This document shows, in pieces, positions 24,994 to 34,273 of a stretch of 64,000 nt of DNA. The DNA lies in the NCBI RefSeq assembly GCF_000426285.1, contig NZ_AUFB01000003.1:62001-126000 (forward strand), read 5' to 3'. Source of the stretch: Rhizobium leucaenae USDA 9039 (GTDB lineage Bacteria; Pseudomonadota; Alphaproteobacteria; Rhizobiales; Rhizobiaceae). Within the stretch, counting starts at the first letter, position 1. Each line of letters starts with the position of its first letter. The position numbers and the translations under genes were made by a program. The notes beneath the pieces are model-generated. The model was not told the origin of the DNA. It saw only the letters and a program-made list of their open reading frames with translations, and did not search any database.

Positions 24994-25318
24994 CGTCTGT
25001 CTCCTTGTTTGAGCCGGCCTCATCGGCCTCATAACCAAATGACGAACGGGGTTTTCGGACGCCGACATCGTCCTGCAAATTTTGACGCCAGACGCAATTT
25101 CCTGCACTTACACTCGCTCAAACGATGCGAATTTCAGCCCGAACTGAGGCCTTTCTCTCCACAAGCAGAAATGTCAGCTTGTCCTCCAAAGCGATGTCGA
25201 GATTGTAAGGCCGCTGATGCCCAAAATTTTTCCCGACCGCTGTCAAAATCGCGCCGGTTCGAACGTCGTTGTCGCAGCCGGCCCTGAGGCTGCGCGTATC
25301 GAGAGAAAGGAACATGTC

Positions 25319-25666
25319 ATGCAATATATGCTGTTGGTCTATTGGAACGAAGGGGAACATAAGAGTGCTACAAAGGAGCAGAAAGCCGAGACGTTCGCGG
25401 CCTATGCGGCTTACACCGAGGCGTTGAAAAAGGCCGGAGCCTTCGTGGCGGGCAGCGGATTGCAGGATTCCTCGCTTGCAACCGTGGTGCGCGCGTCGGA
25501 TGACAAGCCCACCGTTCTCAACGGCCCCTATATCGAAAGCAAGGAGCAGTTGGGCGGCTATTACATCATCGAAACGGCAGATCTCGACAGCGCCATTGCC
25601 TGGGCGGCGCGGTGTCCCGGCGCTCAACGGGACACCGTGGAGGTTCGCCCTCTCATGGTCTATTGA
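25319..25666 (+). CDS. YciI/DGPF-domain protein, sigma-linked
   Basis: This 115-aa protein has the same fold as its divergent neighbour: MQYMLLVYWNEGEHK, a LNGPYIESKEQLGGYYII core and AIAWAARCPG. ATG 25319 follows an AAAGGA site. It ends 6 bp before the ECF sigma gene and is certainly cotranscribed, the classic ECF42 arrangement. It may be both a target and a partner of that sigma factor. Confidence 0.9.
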   Translation: MQYMLLVYWNEGEHKSATKEQKAETFAAYAAYTEALKKAGAFVAGSGLQDSSLATVVRASDDKPTVLNGPYIESKEQLGGYYIIETADLDSAIAWAARCPGAQRDTVEVRPLMVY

Positions 25667-25672
25667 ACTGTC

Positions 25673-26932
25673 ATGTCGCAAGGAGGCGATCAGTCTGCCG
25701 TCAAAGCTGCCGAAGCGGTGGCGCGCCGAAGCTATGGCAAACTGATCGCTATTCTTGCGGCGCGCACACGCGACCTAGCCGGTGCCGAAGACGCCTTGTC
25801 GGAGGCCTTTGCTTCCGCTCTGGCGGACTGGCCGACCAAGGGCGCGCCGCAAAAACCGGAAGCTTGGCTGCTTGCCGTTGCTCGCCGCAAGATGATCGAC
25901 GCCATCAGGCGCAGGCGGGTAAGCACCGCCGCCTCCGAGCATCTCAAGCTCATGGCGGAGGAGATGGAGGCAGCGGCGAGCCTCGCGCCGGAAATTCCAG
26001 ACGAGCGTCTGGCTTTGATGTTCGCTTGCGCGCATCCGGCCATAGAGCCCGGCATCAGAGCGCCGCTGATTCTGCAGACGATCTTAGGGTTTGACGCCCA
26101 GACAATCGGCTCCGCCTTCCTGGTCTCGCCGGCGGCAATGGGGCAACGGCTGGCGCGGGCGAAGAACAAGATTCGACGCTCCGGAATCCCCTTGTGCGTG
26201 CCCGATCGTGCAGACATGCATACACGCCTCGCGGTGGTGCTGAAGGCCATCTATGCGGCCTATACGGAAGGCTGGAGCGATCCCGCCGGCGCCGACGCGA
26301 GCTTGCGCAATCTGGCTGAAGAGGCCATTTGGCTCGGCCGGCTGATCATCGCGCTCTTGCCAAGTGAGCCAGAAGCGCTCGGCCTGCTCGCGCTGATGCT
26401 TTATTCCCATGCGCGGCGTCGCGCACGGCGCAGTCCAGCCGGCGAATTCGTTCCGCTCGCCGATCAGGATCCTTCGCTATGGGACGAAGGCTTGATCGAC
26501 GAGGCCGAGGATCTGCTTGTTCGCGCCAGTGCGTTCGATGCCTTCGGCCGCTATCAATTGGAAGCGGCCATCCAATCGGCCCATGTCGTGCGGCGCCGCA
26601 CAGGCGCGACGGATTGGGCGGCGATCGAGCGTCTCTACGATGGGCTCTGCGCAATCACCGGCTCGCCGGTGGCCGCAATCAATCGCGCGATTGCCGTGGC
26701 GCAGACGCGCGGGCCTGCCGCGGGGCTCGCGGCGCTGCCGATGCCTGCCCCCGGCAGCCGCCTAGTCGAGTATCAACCCTACTGGGCGGCGCGAGCCGAG
26801 CTTCATGCGAGAATGGGGGAGATGGTGTTGGCCGGCGAAGCCTTTGATCAAGCAATTGCTTTGGAAATAGATCCCGCCGTCCGCCGCTTTTTGCAAAGGC
26901 GGCAGCCGGAAAGCCTGATGCCGCAGCGCTAA
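25673..26932 (+). CDS. ECF42-type RNA polymerase sigma factor with C-terminal TPR-like extension
   Basis: This 419-aa protein joins an ECF sigma-2/sigma-4 part (about 1-180; AEDALSEAFASALADWP, PEAWLLAVARRKMIDAIRRR) to a long C-terminal helical region (DUF6596/TPR-like, about 185-415; AIYAAYTEGWSD). That architecture and the adjacent DGPF genes define group ECF42, which has no classical anti-sigma factor; the C-terminal part is thought to control activity. Start ATG 25673 lies six bases after the upstream stop and has no clear ribosome site, suggesting coupled translation. Confidence 0.92.
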   Translation: MSQGGDQSAVKAAEAVARRSYGKLIAILAARTRDLAGAEDALSEAFASALADWPTKGAPQKPEAWLLAVARRKMIDAIRRRRVSTAASEHLKLMAEEMEAAASLAPEIPDERLALMFACAHPAIEPGIRAPLILQTILGFDAQTIGSAFLVSPAAMGQRLARAKNKIRRSGIPLCVPDRADMHTRLAVVLKAIYAAYTEGWSDPAGADASLRNLAEEAIWLGRLIIALLPSEPEALGLLALMLYSHARRRARRSPAGEFVPLADQDPSLWDEGLIDEAEDLLVRASAFDAFGRYQLEAAIQSAHVVRRRTGATDWAAIERLYDGLCAITGSPVAAINRAIAVAQTRGPAAGLAALPMPAPGSRLVEYQPYWAARAELHARMGEMVLAGEAFDQAIALEIDPAVRRFLQRRQPESLMPQR

Positions 26933-27132
26933 GCTCGTGTTCCCGGACCACCCTGATCGTCTTCCGGGATCGAAGGTGTCGCCATTGTCTTTCGTTCGCA
27001 CTCGATTATTTGGATATGTTATTATTGTGCCTTGGAACCAATGACATGCGAAACTGTTCAGCTATAACTTTGATACAACGCTGACGTGCCCGGCAGGTTG
27101 GGTAAGCGGCGCCCTTTGAGGAGTCTCTCATC

Positions 27133-27573
27133 ATGAATATTTCGCCCAGATTTCGTTCAGTCGCGGTTGCCGTCATCGCAGCCGCGGGAGTTAGCTTTGC
27201 GAGTGCCGCCCATGCCGATAGCGGAACGATCCGCTTCGCCGTCTACAAGGCCGCCTTCTTCGTCGGCGGCTCCGGAGGCGAGGGCACGCTGACCTTCCAT
27301 GGCCGCCGCTATCCCATCTCGATCGGCGGCATCTCGGGCGGCCTCGCCTTCGGCGCCTCCAAGACCTATTTCAGCGGTACCGTGCGCCATATTCGCCGCG
27401 CTCGGGACGTGACCGGGGTTTACGGCGCAGTGGGCGGTGGCGGCGCGGTCGGCAGGGGTGCCCAGATGATCGTTATGACCAATGACAAGGGCGCTCAGCT
27501 CGAGCTCACAGGCAGGCAGGTCGGTCTGCAAGTCAACGCCGATATCAGCGGCATGAGCATCACGGTGAAGTAA
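27133..27573 (+). CDS. Exported glycine-rich protein, unknown function
   Basis: This 146-aa protein has a clear signal peptide with predicted cleavage after AHA near residue 28. The mature part is beta-rich with repeated glycine patches: GGSGGEGTLTFHGRRYPI, GGISGGLAFGASKT, VYGAVGGGGAVGRGA. It loosely resembles rhizobial periplasmic proteins of the DUF1134/EipA kind, but I would not assign it. It is monocistronic, after a 200-bp gap in which I see nothing else. Confidence 0.75.
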   Translation: MNISPRFRSVAVAVIAAAGVSFASAAHADSGTIRFAVYKAAFFVGGSGGEGTLTFHGRRYPISIGGISGGLAFGASKTYFSGTVRHIRRARDVTGVYGAVGGGGAVGRGAQMIVMTNDKGAQLELTGRQVGLQVNADISGMSITVK

Positions 27574-27747
27574 GAGCCGTCATTCGGTTCGTCATATCCT
27601 GGACGGGCCCGATTTGTTTTGTTGTGATCGGGCCGGTCCGGAAAAGCTATTCAGGAGTGCCCCGGCCTCTGGGCAGCACTTGCTCGTCAGTCTGCGCGGA
27701 TAGCTGCCCTTGGCCGATTGCCGCCAGCGGGATTTTCGGCGGCGGCT

Positions 27748-28380
27748 TCACGCCGCCCGATAGATTTGCGCCATCACACCCCCCGGAAAGGCCTTCGAGT
27801 GTATCAGCTTGGGAGGCATTGGCGCGGCGAGTTCAGAAAACAGCGGCAGGCCTTTGCCGAGCGCCACGGGATGCACCCCCAGCACGAACTGATCGACCAG
27901 TTTTCGGGCAATGAGGCTCCGGGCGAAGCTTACTCCACCGTGGGCCATGATCGGCTTGCCCTCCCGCGCTTTCAACCTCGCGATTTCCTCCGTCAGGTCA
28001 CCGCTCGCCACATAGGCATTCGCCCAACTGTCTGCGCCGGGCTGCCGCTCCGTAGATTGTGTGCTTCCCGCATGGGCCCGCGCTTCATTGAGCCCCGCCG
28101 TCGAATACGCGCTCCTCAGGATCGCCGGCCCCTGTCGTGAGAAGACGGCCTTGGGGATCTGGTTCATCGGCGGCGCGAATACGTCGGTGGAGGTCGGCCA
28201 CCAGGCGGCCATGGCTTGGAAGCTGCGGCTGCCCATGATGTGCAGGCTGGCGTTCCATATGGTCTCCACGGCCCAGGCTTTCGCCTCTGGATCGGAGCCG
28301 AACATCCATTTGTTTTCCCCATCCAGGTCGCTCACGAACCCGTCGATGGATATGGACATCTTCAAGATCAGCTCTCTCAC
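27748..28380 (-). CDS. Dihydrofolate reductase-family (RibD C-terminal-like) protein
   Basis: This 210-aa protein has the RibD_C/DHFR-like fold: an opening MSISIDGFVSDLDG strand-loop, a MGSRSFQAMA helix, and a late GGVSFARSLIARKLVD motif followed by HPVALGKGLPLF. Proteins of this kind probably bind NADPH, but their reactions are mostly unknown. True folate reductase function is unlikely, because stand-alone RibD-like proteins with this motif are a distinct group. It lies 83 bp upstream of guaA on the same strand. Confidence 0.87.
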   Translation of the reverse strand: MRELILKMSISIDGFVSDLDGENKWMFGSDPEAKAWAVETIWNASLHIMGSRSFQAMAAWWPTSTDVFAPPMNQIPKAVFSRQGPAILRSAYSTAGLNEARAHAGSTQSTERQPGADSWANAYVASGDLTEEIARLKAREGKPIMAHGGVSFARSLIARKLVDQFVLGVHPVALGKGLPLFSELAAPMPPKLIHSKAFPGGVMAQIYRAA

Positions 28381-28463
28381 GGCTTCCTCCTCGTTGCGGT
28401 TCCGGCCCGAGGACGGGCCAGATCGACAACTTCCGACAGCGCGTGATTATTTTATCGCTGCCT

Positions 28464-30026
28464 TTATTCCCACTCGATCGTGCCGGGCGGCTTCGACGTC
28501 ACGTCGTAGACCACGCGGTTGATGCCGCGGACTTCGTTGATGATGCGGGTCGCGGCGCGGCCGAGGAATTCCATGTCATAGTGGTAGAAATCCGCGGTCA
28601 TGCCATCGACCGAGGTGACGGCGCGCAGCGCGCAGACGAATTCGTAGGTGCGGCCGTCGCCCATGACGCCGACGGTCTGGACGGGCAGCAGTACGGCGAA
28701 TGCCTGCCAGATGGCGTCGTAGAGGCCAGCCTTGCGGATCTCGTCAAGATAGATGGCATCGGCTTCCCGCAGGATTTCCAGCTTCTCGCGGGTAATGCCG
28801 CCCGGGCAGCGAATGGCGAGGCCGGGGCCGGGGAAGGGGTGGCGGCCGATGAAGCTGTCGGGCAGGCCGAGCTCCTTGCCGAGCACGCGCACTTCGTCCT
28901 TGAAGAGTTCGCGCAGCGGTTCGACGAGCTGCATTTTCATGCGCTCCGGCAGGCCGCCGACATTGTGGTGCGACTTGATGGTGACCGAGGGGCCGCCGGT
29001 GAAGGAAACGCTTTCGATGACGTCGGGATAAAGCGTGCCCTGGCCGAGGAAATCGGCGCCGCCGAGCTTCTTCGCTTCCTCTTCGAAAGTCTCGATGAAG
29101 AGGCGGCCGATGATCTTGCGTTTGGTCTCAGGGTCGCTGACGCCCTCCAACTCGCCGATGAAGCGGTCGGACGCGTCGACATGCAGCAGGTGCAGATTGT
29201 AGTGCTCGCGGAACATGGCGACGACATTGGCCGCCTCGTCCTTTCGCATCAGGCCGTGGTCGACGAGGATGCAGGTGAGCTGATCGCCGACGGCTTCATG
29301 GATCAGCAGCGCGGCAACGGAGGAATCGACGCCACCGGAGAGCGCGCAGATGACGCGCTTGTCGCCGACCTGGTCGCGGATCGCTTGAACGGCCTTGGCG
29401 CGATAGGCCGACATCGACCAGTCGCCCTTGATCCCCGCGATGTTATGGATGAAGTTGCCGATCAGCTTGGCGCCATCGGGCGTATGCACCACTTCCGGAT
29501 GGAACTGCACGCCGTAATATCTGCGCTTCTCGTTGGCGATGAAGGCATAGGGCGCGTTCGAGGAGGTCGCGACGACTTCGAAGCCTTCCGGCAGTGCGGT
29601 GACACGGTCGCCATGGCTCATCCACACCTGATGGCGCGAACCGTTCGACCATAGCCCTTCGAAGAGAGCGCAATCCTTGTCGACGTCCAGGAAGGCACGG
29701 CCGAATTCGCGGTGATGGCCGCTTTCCACCTTGCCGCCGAGCTGCATGCACATGGTCTGCTGGCCGTAGCAGATACCGAAGACCGGGATGCCGCTGTCGA
29801 AGATGATCTGCGGCGCCCGCGGCGAACCTTCATCCACGGTCGAGGCCGGGCTGCCGGACAGGATCACGGCTTTCGGCTGCAGCCGCTTGAAACCGGCTTC
29901 GGCGGATTGGAAGGGGACGATCTCGCAATAGACGCCCGCTTCACGCACGCGCCGTGCGATGAGCTGCGTCACCTGGCTGCCAAAATCGACGATGAGAACG
30001 GTGTCTGGATGTCCTGTCTGGGTCAT
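28464..30026 (-). CDS. guaA: GMP synthase (glutamine-hydrolysing)
   Basis: This 520-aa enzyme converts XMP to GMP with ATP and glutamine. The N-terminal class I amidotransferase has Cys86 in GICYGQQ and a downstream His/Glu pair (FHPEVVHTP). The ATP-pyrophosphatase domain carries the PP-loop [12 protein letters not shown]-terminal dimerisation domain ends in [11 protein letters not shown]. The length is standard and both catalytic sites are intact. Confidence 0.97.
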   Translation of the reverse strand: MTQTGHPDTVLIVDFGSQVTQLIARRVREAGVYCEIVPFQSAEAGFKRLQPKAVILSGSPASTVDEGSPRAPQIIFDSGIPVFGICYGQQTMCMQLGGKVESGHHREFGRAFLDVDKDCALFEGLWSNGSRHQVWMSHGDRVTALPEGFEVVATSSNAPYAFIANEKRRYYGVQFHPEVVHTPDGAKLIGNFIHNIAGIKGDWSMSAYRAKAVQAIRDQVGDKRVICALSGGVDSSVAALLIHEAVGDQLTCILVDHGLMRKDEAANVVAMFREHYNLHLLHVDASDRFIGELEGVSDPETKRKIIGRLFIETFEEEAKKLGGADFLGQGTLYPDVIESVSFTGGPSVTIKSHHNVGGLPERMKMQLVEPLRELFKDEVRVLGKELGLPDSFIGRHPFPGPGLAIRCPGGITREKLEILREADAIYLDEIRKAGLYDAIWQAFAVLLPVQTVGVMGDGRTYEFVCALRAVTSVDGMTADFYHYDMEFLGRAATRIINEVRGINRVVYDVTSKPPGTIEWE

Positions 30027-30120
30027 GGCGAGCCTTTAATGAAAAGCGCTTTCCCTGGCAATCCGGCAAATCAAGCCGACGCCGATTTTATTGTCCCCAT
30101 TGTATCAGCCGGCGCGGCGC

Positions 30121-30762
30121 TCAGAACCAGAAAACGCCGTCTTCCAGTGCCGTGAACAGCGCGTCGACGGCGTAGGAGAGCTTGCGGTCGATGACATGCA
30201 GATATTCGGTCCAGCCGGAAATGTGCTGCAGCTCGACCACGCCATCGGAAATGCCGCGCAGTCCGATCAGCGGCCGGTCGTAGATCTGGCAGACGCGCAG
30301 CACGGAGAAGGTTTCCATATCCACCATGTCGGCGGCGATCCGGCCATAGGCCTCCGCGCCGGAGACGACATTGCCGCCCGTCGAAAGGCTCGCTTCCGGG
30401 ATGGCGGGAATGCGGAGCGGCATCTCGATCGTGGCGGGCAGGTCGAGGAACGGCGTGCGGCCCTTCTCAAAGCCGAGCGGCGAAGCGTCCATGTCGCGAT
30501 AGGAAACGGAGGTGACCTGGTAGACCTCGGTCTGCTCCAGCTTGGCGGAGCCGGCCGAACCCAGCGAAACCACCATGTCCGGCAGATCGTCCTGCGCTTC
30601 AAGCTGAGCGAGCGCCCGCGTCATGACGATGGCCGCCTCGACCGGACCGACGCCGGTCATCAGCGGATCGATGCGGGAGCGCAGGAACGGGCCGTACTCC
30701 GCCTCCGCCGCCATGACGAACAGGATCGATTTTCCCGATACGCGTTTCAGTTCGAATTTCAT
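30121..30762 (-). CDS. 5'-methylthioadenosine/S-adenosylhomocysteine nucleosidase-like protein
   Basis: This 213-aa protein resembles nucleoside phosphorylase-like MTA/SAH nucleosidases: ILFVMAAEAEYGP at the start, MTGVGPVEAAI, VVSLGSAGSAKLEQ and the catalytic-region VDMETFSVLRV with its methionine-glutamate. The final GISDGVVEL corresponds to the catalytic-Asp segment. The start overlaps the thioesterase stop by 4 bp (ATGA), hence coupled. It probably recycles adenine from MTA or SAH. The frame is open further upstream, but that overlaps the thioesterase gene. Confidence 0.88.
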   Translation of the reverse strand: MKFELKRVSGKSILFVMAAEAEYGPFLRSRIDPLMTGVGPVEAAIVMTRALAQLEAQDDLPDMVVSLGSAGSAKLEQTEVYQVTSVSYRDMDASPLGFEKGRTPFLDLPATIEMPLRIPAIPEASLSTGGNVVSGAEAYGRIAADMVDMETFSVLRVCQIYDRPLIGLRGISDGVVELQHISGWTEYLHVIDRKLSYAVDALFTALEDGVFWF

Positions 30763-31208
30763 CCGGTAATTCCCTCTCGGCCTCGGATGACCATCATCGT
30801 CCCGGTCATGGAGGCAATCAGCTTGGCAGGCCCGTCGCTTATGGCATAGGCCCGCCCATCGGCGACGATAATGGTGTTGCCGGGCTTGGTAACATCGCCG
30901 CGAAACAGAAAGCGTTCGCCGCGTCCCGGCGACATCAGGTTGATCTTGAATTCGATCGTGAGAATCGACGCCGTGGGATCGATGACGCTGTAAGCGGCAA
31001 ATCCGCAGGCCGAATCCAGCGCGGCGGCGATAATGCCGGCGTGCAGGATGCCGTGTTGTTGCGTCAGCTTCACATCGAACGGCAGCTCGATCTCGACCGT
31101 ACCATGCTCGACGCGCGTCAACTCTGCGCCGATGGTCGCCATCGCCGCCTGCCGCTCGAAGCTTGTTCTGATGCGGTTCCGAAAGTCGCCGCTGCTTTCC
31201 CCAGTCAT
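30759..31208 (-). CDS. PaaI-family hotdog thioesterase
   Basis: This 149-aa hotdog-fold protein has the PaaI-type sequence QQHGILHAGIIAAALDSACG, where the HGG-like loop and Asp mark the active site of acyl-CoA thioesterases, followed by the VVxxEFKINLMSP-like strand. ATG 31208 follows a GGGGA site. It is coupled to the nucleosidase gene by a 4-bp overlap. The acyl substrate is not known. Confidence 0.9.
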   Translation of the reverse strand: MTGESSGDFRNRIRTSFERQAAMATIGAELTRVEHGTVEIELPFDVKLTQQHGILHAGIIAAALDSACGFAAYSVIDPTASILTIEFKINLMSPGRGERFLFRGDVTKPGNTIIVADGRAYAISDGPAKLIASMTGTMMVIRGREGITG

Positions 31209-31366
31209 TCTCTTCCCCTTCGCGGGCGCGAAATTGGCATGGAGAGGCGGTTTGGACAAGGGTATTGCGGTAGAATTCGCCTTTTGAAGAATGACGCGCC
31301 ACCGACATTGTTTTCCCATGATGGTGGGTATCGATATGTCATCAACAGATTCGAGATGGAACCGAG

Positions 31367-32443
31367 ATGACGACGATCGTGCAATCGACCAAGGCCTTTG
31401 AAACCTGGATGCGGACGCAACTTGGCTCCGATCTTGTCGAGGCCGATCTCCAAAAGAAGTACAAGAAAATGAAGAGCGGCGGCTTCGTCTTTCTGCGCGC
31501 CACCTATTGGCGCTGGGCCGAGACTATCTTCGACATCTGTCCCGATCTTGCGAGCGCGCCACAAGTGCTGGCGATCGGCGATACGCATCTGGAGAATTTC
31601 GGCACCTGGCGCGACGAGGAGGGCCGGCTGGTCTGGGGCGCCAACGATTTCGACGATGCGGCTGTCATGCCCTACGCGCTGGACCTCGTGCGCCTCGCGA
31701 CGAGCGCGATCCTTGCACGGGGCGCCACCGCCCCGACGCCGCGCGCCATCGCCGAAGCCATCCTTGGCGGTTATCGACGCGGACTGAAGACGCCGTCACC
31801 GGTCATTCTGGAGCGGGATTACAAGTGGCTGCGCAACGACGTCATTCTCTCGAATGCCGAGCGCAAGGAGTTCTGGGACAAGTATCGCGATCTGCCGCCC
31901 TCGGCCAAACCGGTCCCCGCGCCTTATCTTGATGTGCTGCGCCGGTCGCTGCCGGATGAGAAACTTCCTTTCGTCGCCAAGCCGCGCACGGCCGGTACCG
32001 GCAGCCTCGGTCGCCCGCGTTTTATCGCCGATGTCGAATGGCGAGGCGGGCCGGTTCTCCGCGAGGTCAAGGCACTCGCTCAATCCGCCTGGTCGCTTCG
32101 ACACAATCCGTCCGACACGACGATCCGCACGGGCGTCATCGCCTCCGGCCGTGCTCGCTCTCCCGATCCGCGCTACCAGGTGGTCGACAAGCTGCTGGTC
32201 CGTCGCCTCTCGCCGAACAGCCGCAAAATCGAGGTCGAGGGCGACGCGCAACTCCTGTTGTCGCCGGCCATGCTCGACCTGATGGGCTTCGAGATCGCCA
32301 ATTGCCATGCCGATGACGCCTCGCGCATTCCGGGGATCCTGGCTGACCTCGACAAGAGGGAGGTGGACTGGCTGAGGAACTCCGCCAAGGCGGCTGCGGT
32401 TGCGATCGGCATGGAGCAGGCGGAGTTCGCGGCGAAGGGCTAG
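31367..32443 (+). CDS. DUF2252-family protein
   Basis: This 358-aa protein has the kinase-like DUF2252 signature: FLRATYWRW early, AIGDTHLENFGTW near residues 68-80, and NDFDDAAVMPYALDLVRLA. The D-x-H-x-x-N and D-F-D motifs resemble the catalytic loop and metal site of aminoglycoside phosphotransferase-like kinases. Function is unknown; an uncharacterised small-molecule kinase is plausible. It is monocistronic and convergent with the Tat-exported hydrolase. Confidence 0.88.
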   Translation: MTTIVQSTKAFETWMRTQLGSDLVEADLQKKYKKMKSGGFVFLRATYWRWAETIFDICPDLASAPQVLAIGDTHLENFGTWRDEEGRLVWGANDFDDAAVMPYALDLVRLATSAILARGATAPTPRAIAEAILGGYRRGLKTPSPVILERDYKWLRNDVILSNAERKEFWDKYRDLPPSAKPVPAPYLDVLRRSLPDEKLPFVAKPRTAGTGSLGRPRFIADVEWRGGPVLREVKALAQSAWSLRHNPSDTTIRTGVIASGRARSPDPRYQVVDKLLVRRLSPNSRKIEVEGDAQLLLSPAMLDLMGFEIANCHADDASRIPGILADLDKREVDWLRNSAKAAAVAIGMEQAEFAAKG

Positions 32444-32457
32444 GCCGGCAAAACCGG

Positions 32458-33264
32458 TCAATACCCAGCGGCCTCCAGGATCAGTTGGGCGATCGTATCG
32501 GGATGCGAGATCAGCGCAAGATGGCTGGCCTTTACCTCGATGGTCTTGGCGCCCATGCGCTTGGCCATGAAGCGTTCCAGATCCGGATTGATCGTCCTGT
32601 CTTCGGTAGAGACCGCATACCAGCTCGGCTTGCTGCGCCAGGCGGCTTGGCTGGTCTTTCCGGTCAGCAGCGCCGTATGGAAGGGCTGCTGCACGGCATA
32701 AAGCACCTCTGCCTTGGCTTTGGGCAGGTCGCCGGCGAAATCCCGCAGAAATGCTTCCTGGGTCAACCGCCCTTCATCGCCGTCAAAGACGATGCCCGCC
32801 GATGCCGGCGGCGTCGGATATGTCTTGGCGAGTGCCGTATAATCTTCGCCTGCATCCGGTGCGCGGGCTGCGACGTAAACGAGGGACGAGACCTTCGGAT
32901 GCACCCCGGCTTCCGTGACGATCATGCCGGAGAAGGAGTGGCCGACAAGGACAGTCGGGCCGTCCTGGCGATCGAGAACGCGCTGTGCCGATGCGACCGC
33001 TTCGGGAAGCGTCGTCAACGGGTTCTGCACCGCCGTGCAATTCAGCCCCTTGGCCTGCAGCCGCGCGATGACTTCCGTCCAGCAGGAGCCGTCGGCGAAG
33101 AGCCCGTGGACAAGGACGATGTTGCGGACCTTCGATGGCGCAGTGGTCACCGGGCTTGAGGTTGGGTTGCTGGCGGCCATGCCGCGAGTGGAGATCAAGG
33201 AGGCGGCGGCGCCAGCGATGAGCGCGGTCGAGAAATTCCGTCTGGTCATCATCATCATCATCAT
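32458..33264 (-). CDS. Tat-exported alpha/beta hydrolase
   Basis: The protein starts in a run of six ATG codons (33249-33264), so the exact start is ambiguous. Next comes a twin-arginine signal TRRNFSTALIAGAAASL, and then an alpha/beta hydrolase with VLVHGLFADGSCW (oxyanion hole), nucleophile elbow GHSFSGM and a catalytic His in ASHLALISHP near the end. It resembles salicylate-esterase/EstC-like hydrolases. An AAGG sits directly before the first ATG, which favours an ATG inside the run. It is divergent from a GntR regulator whose likely operators lie in the 316-bp gap. Confidence 0.87.
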   Translation of the reverse strand: MMMMMMTRRNFSTALIAGAAASLISTRGMAASNPTSSPVTTAPSKVRNIVLVHGLFADGSCWTEVIARLQAKGLNCTAVQNPLTTLPEAVASAQRVLDRQDGPTVLVGHSFSGMIVTEAGVHPKVSSLVYVAARAPDAGEDYTALAKTYPTPPASAGIVFDGDEGRLTQEAFLRDFAGDLPKAKAEVLYAVQQPFHTALLTGKTSQAAWRSKPSWYAVSTEDRTINPDLERFMAKRMGAKTIEVKASHLALISHPDTIAQLILEAAGY

Positions 33265-33580
33265 CCTTATGGCGTAGAGGATAAATGGGCGACAGAAAGC
33301 CGTCCGCGCCGGATATCGGAGCGGTGAGCTTCTTGCGGGTTTCGTATTTTTGGGAGCGGCATCTGTCCAAACACACCGATCGAATGCGCCCCGTCTTGCA
33401 TTCCGGCTGGGTAACGAGGCTGCTTTGTGTATGCAAAAGCAAAGCCCGTTGAGCATTTTTGTATTCTTAAATGCGACATCAGTCAATAATTGGATGCGTA
33501 ACGGTTGCGTGATCCAGTATTTGCATGCAAGATGAGGCGGTAGAAGCATCTTTGCATACAAGCGACAGGGAGAGTGAGGA
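33265..33580. other. Divergent regulatory region, 316 bp
   Basis: This gap lies between the Tat-exported hydrolase and the GntR gene. It has no coding character in either direction, although frames stay open from the hydrolase side. It contains three copies of a TTGCATRC-type word: an inverted one at 33429-33437 and two beside the GntR start. Confidence 0.55.
33521..33561. promoter_or_regulatory. Tandem palindromic sites, probable GntR operator
   Basis: TTGCATGCAA (33521-33530, perfectly symmetric) and TTGCATACAA (33552-33561, one mismatch) are spaced 31 bp centre to centre, about three helical turns. They lie 51 and 20 bp before the GntR start. FadR/VanR-type GntR proteins bind similar short palindromes, so autoregulation is likely. 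Confidence 0.6.
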
Positions 33581-34261
33581 ATGACGGATGAATCGGATGA
33601 TACGACGGAGGATCGCGAGTTATTGTCCGATCGCATCCGCAACGCGCTAGCGGATGAGATCGCCGCCGGCAAGCTTGAGGCAGGCGCCGCACTGGACGAG
33701 CAGCAGCTTGCCGATCGCTTCGGCGCCTCGCGCACCCCGGTTCGGGAGGCGTTGAGGCAACTGGCGGCGAACGGTCTGGTCGAAGTGCGGGCGCGGCGCG
33801 GGGTTGTCGTCGCCCGTATGACACCCGAACGCATCATGGACATGTTCGAGACGGTGGCCGAAATCGAGGCCATGTGCGTAAGGCTCGCCACCTATCGCAT
33901 GACGCCCCTGGAACGCAGCCACCTGATCGAACTGCACGATTCATCCGAAGCCATCGTGAAAAAAGGCGATTTCGACGCCTACGATACGTTCAACCGCGCA
34001 TTCCACGAGGCGATCTATCACGCAACCCACAACAGCTTCCTCGCCGAACAGGCAATCGCGATACACAATCGTCTGATGGCCTTCCGCCGCGCGCAATTGC
34101 AGCAGGAACAGCGCCTCGATCGATCCCGGGCGGAGCATGAAGCGATCATGCAGGCGATCGCAGAGGGTGATGGGGAATTAGCGTCGCGGCGCATGCGGGC
34201 GCATATGCTGAATGCGGCGACGGCGCTGCGCCGCTTTATCGAAGCCAACAAGCTCGCTTAG
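33581..34261 (+). CDS. GntR-family regulator (FCD/FadR subfamily)
   Basis: This 226-aa protein has the GntR winged helix at about 18-80 (RIRNALADEIAAGKLEAGA, LADRFGASRTPVREALRQL) and a C-terminal FCD helical domain with the expected Asp/His metal or ligand residues (DAYDTFNRAFHEAIYHATHN). A GGGAGAGTGAGG stretch precedes ATG 33581. It probably controls itself and the divergent exported hydrolase. Confidence 0.94.
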   Translation: MTDESDDTTEDRELLSDRIRNALADEIAAGKLEAGAALDEQQLADRFGASRTPVREALRQLAANGLVEVRARRGVVVARMTPERIMDMFETVAEIEAMCVRLATYRMTPLERSHLIELHDSSEAIVKKGDFDAYDTFNRAFHEAIYHATHNSFLAEQAIAIHNRLMAFRRAQLQQEQRLDRSRAEHEAIMQAIAEGDGELASRRMRAHMLNAATALRRFIEANKLA

Positions 34262-34273
34262 GGAGTTTCGTGG

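Noticed and set aside
32458..33891. A 477-codon version of the Tat-exported hydrolase
   Set aside because: The extra N-terminal part has no family similarity and would bury the twin-arginine signal and cover the GntR operators.
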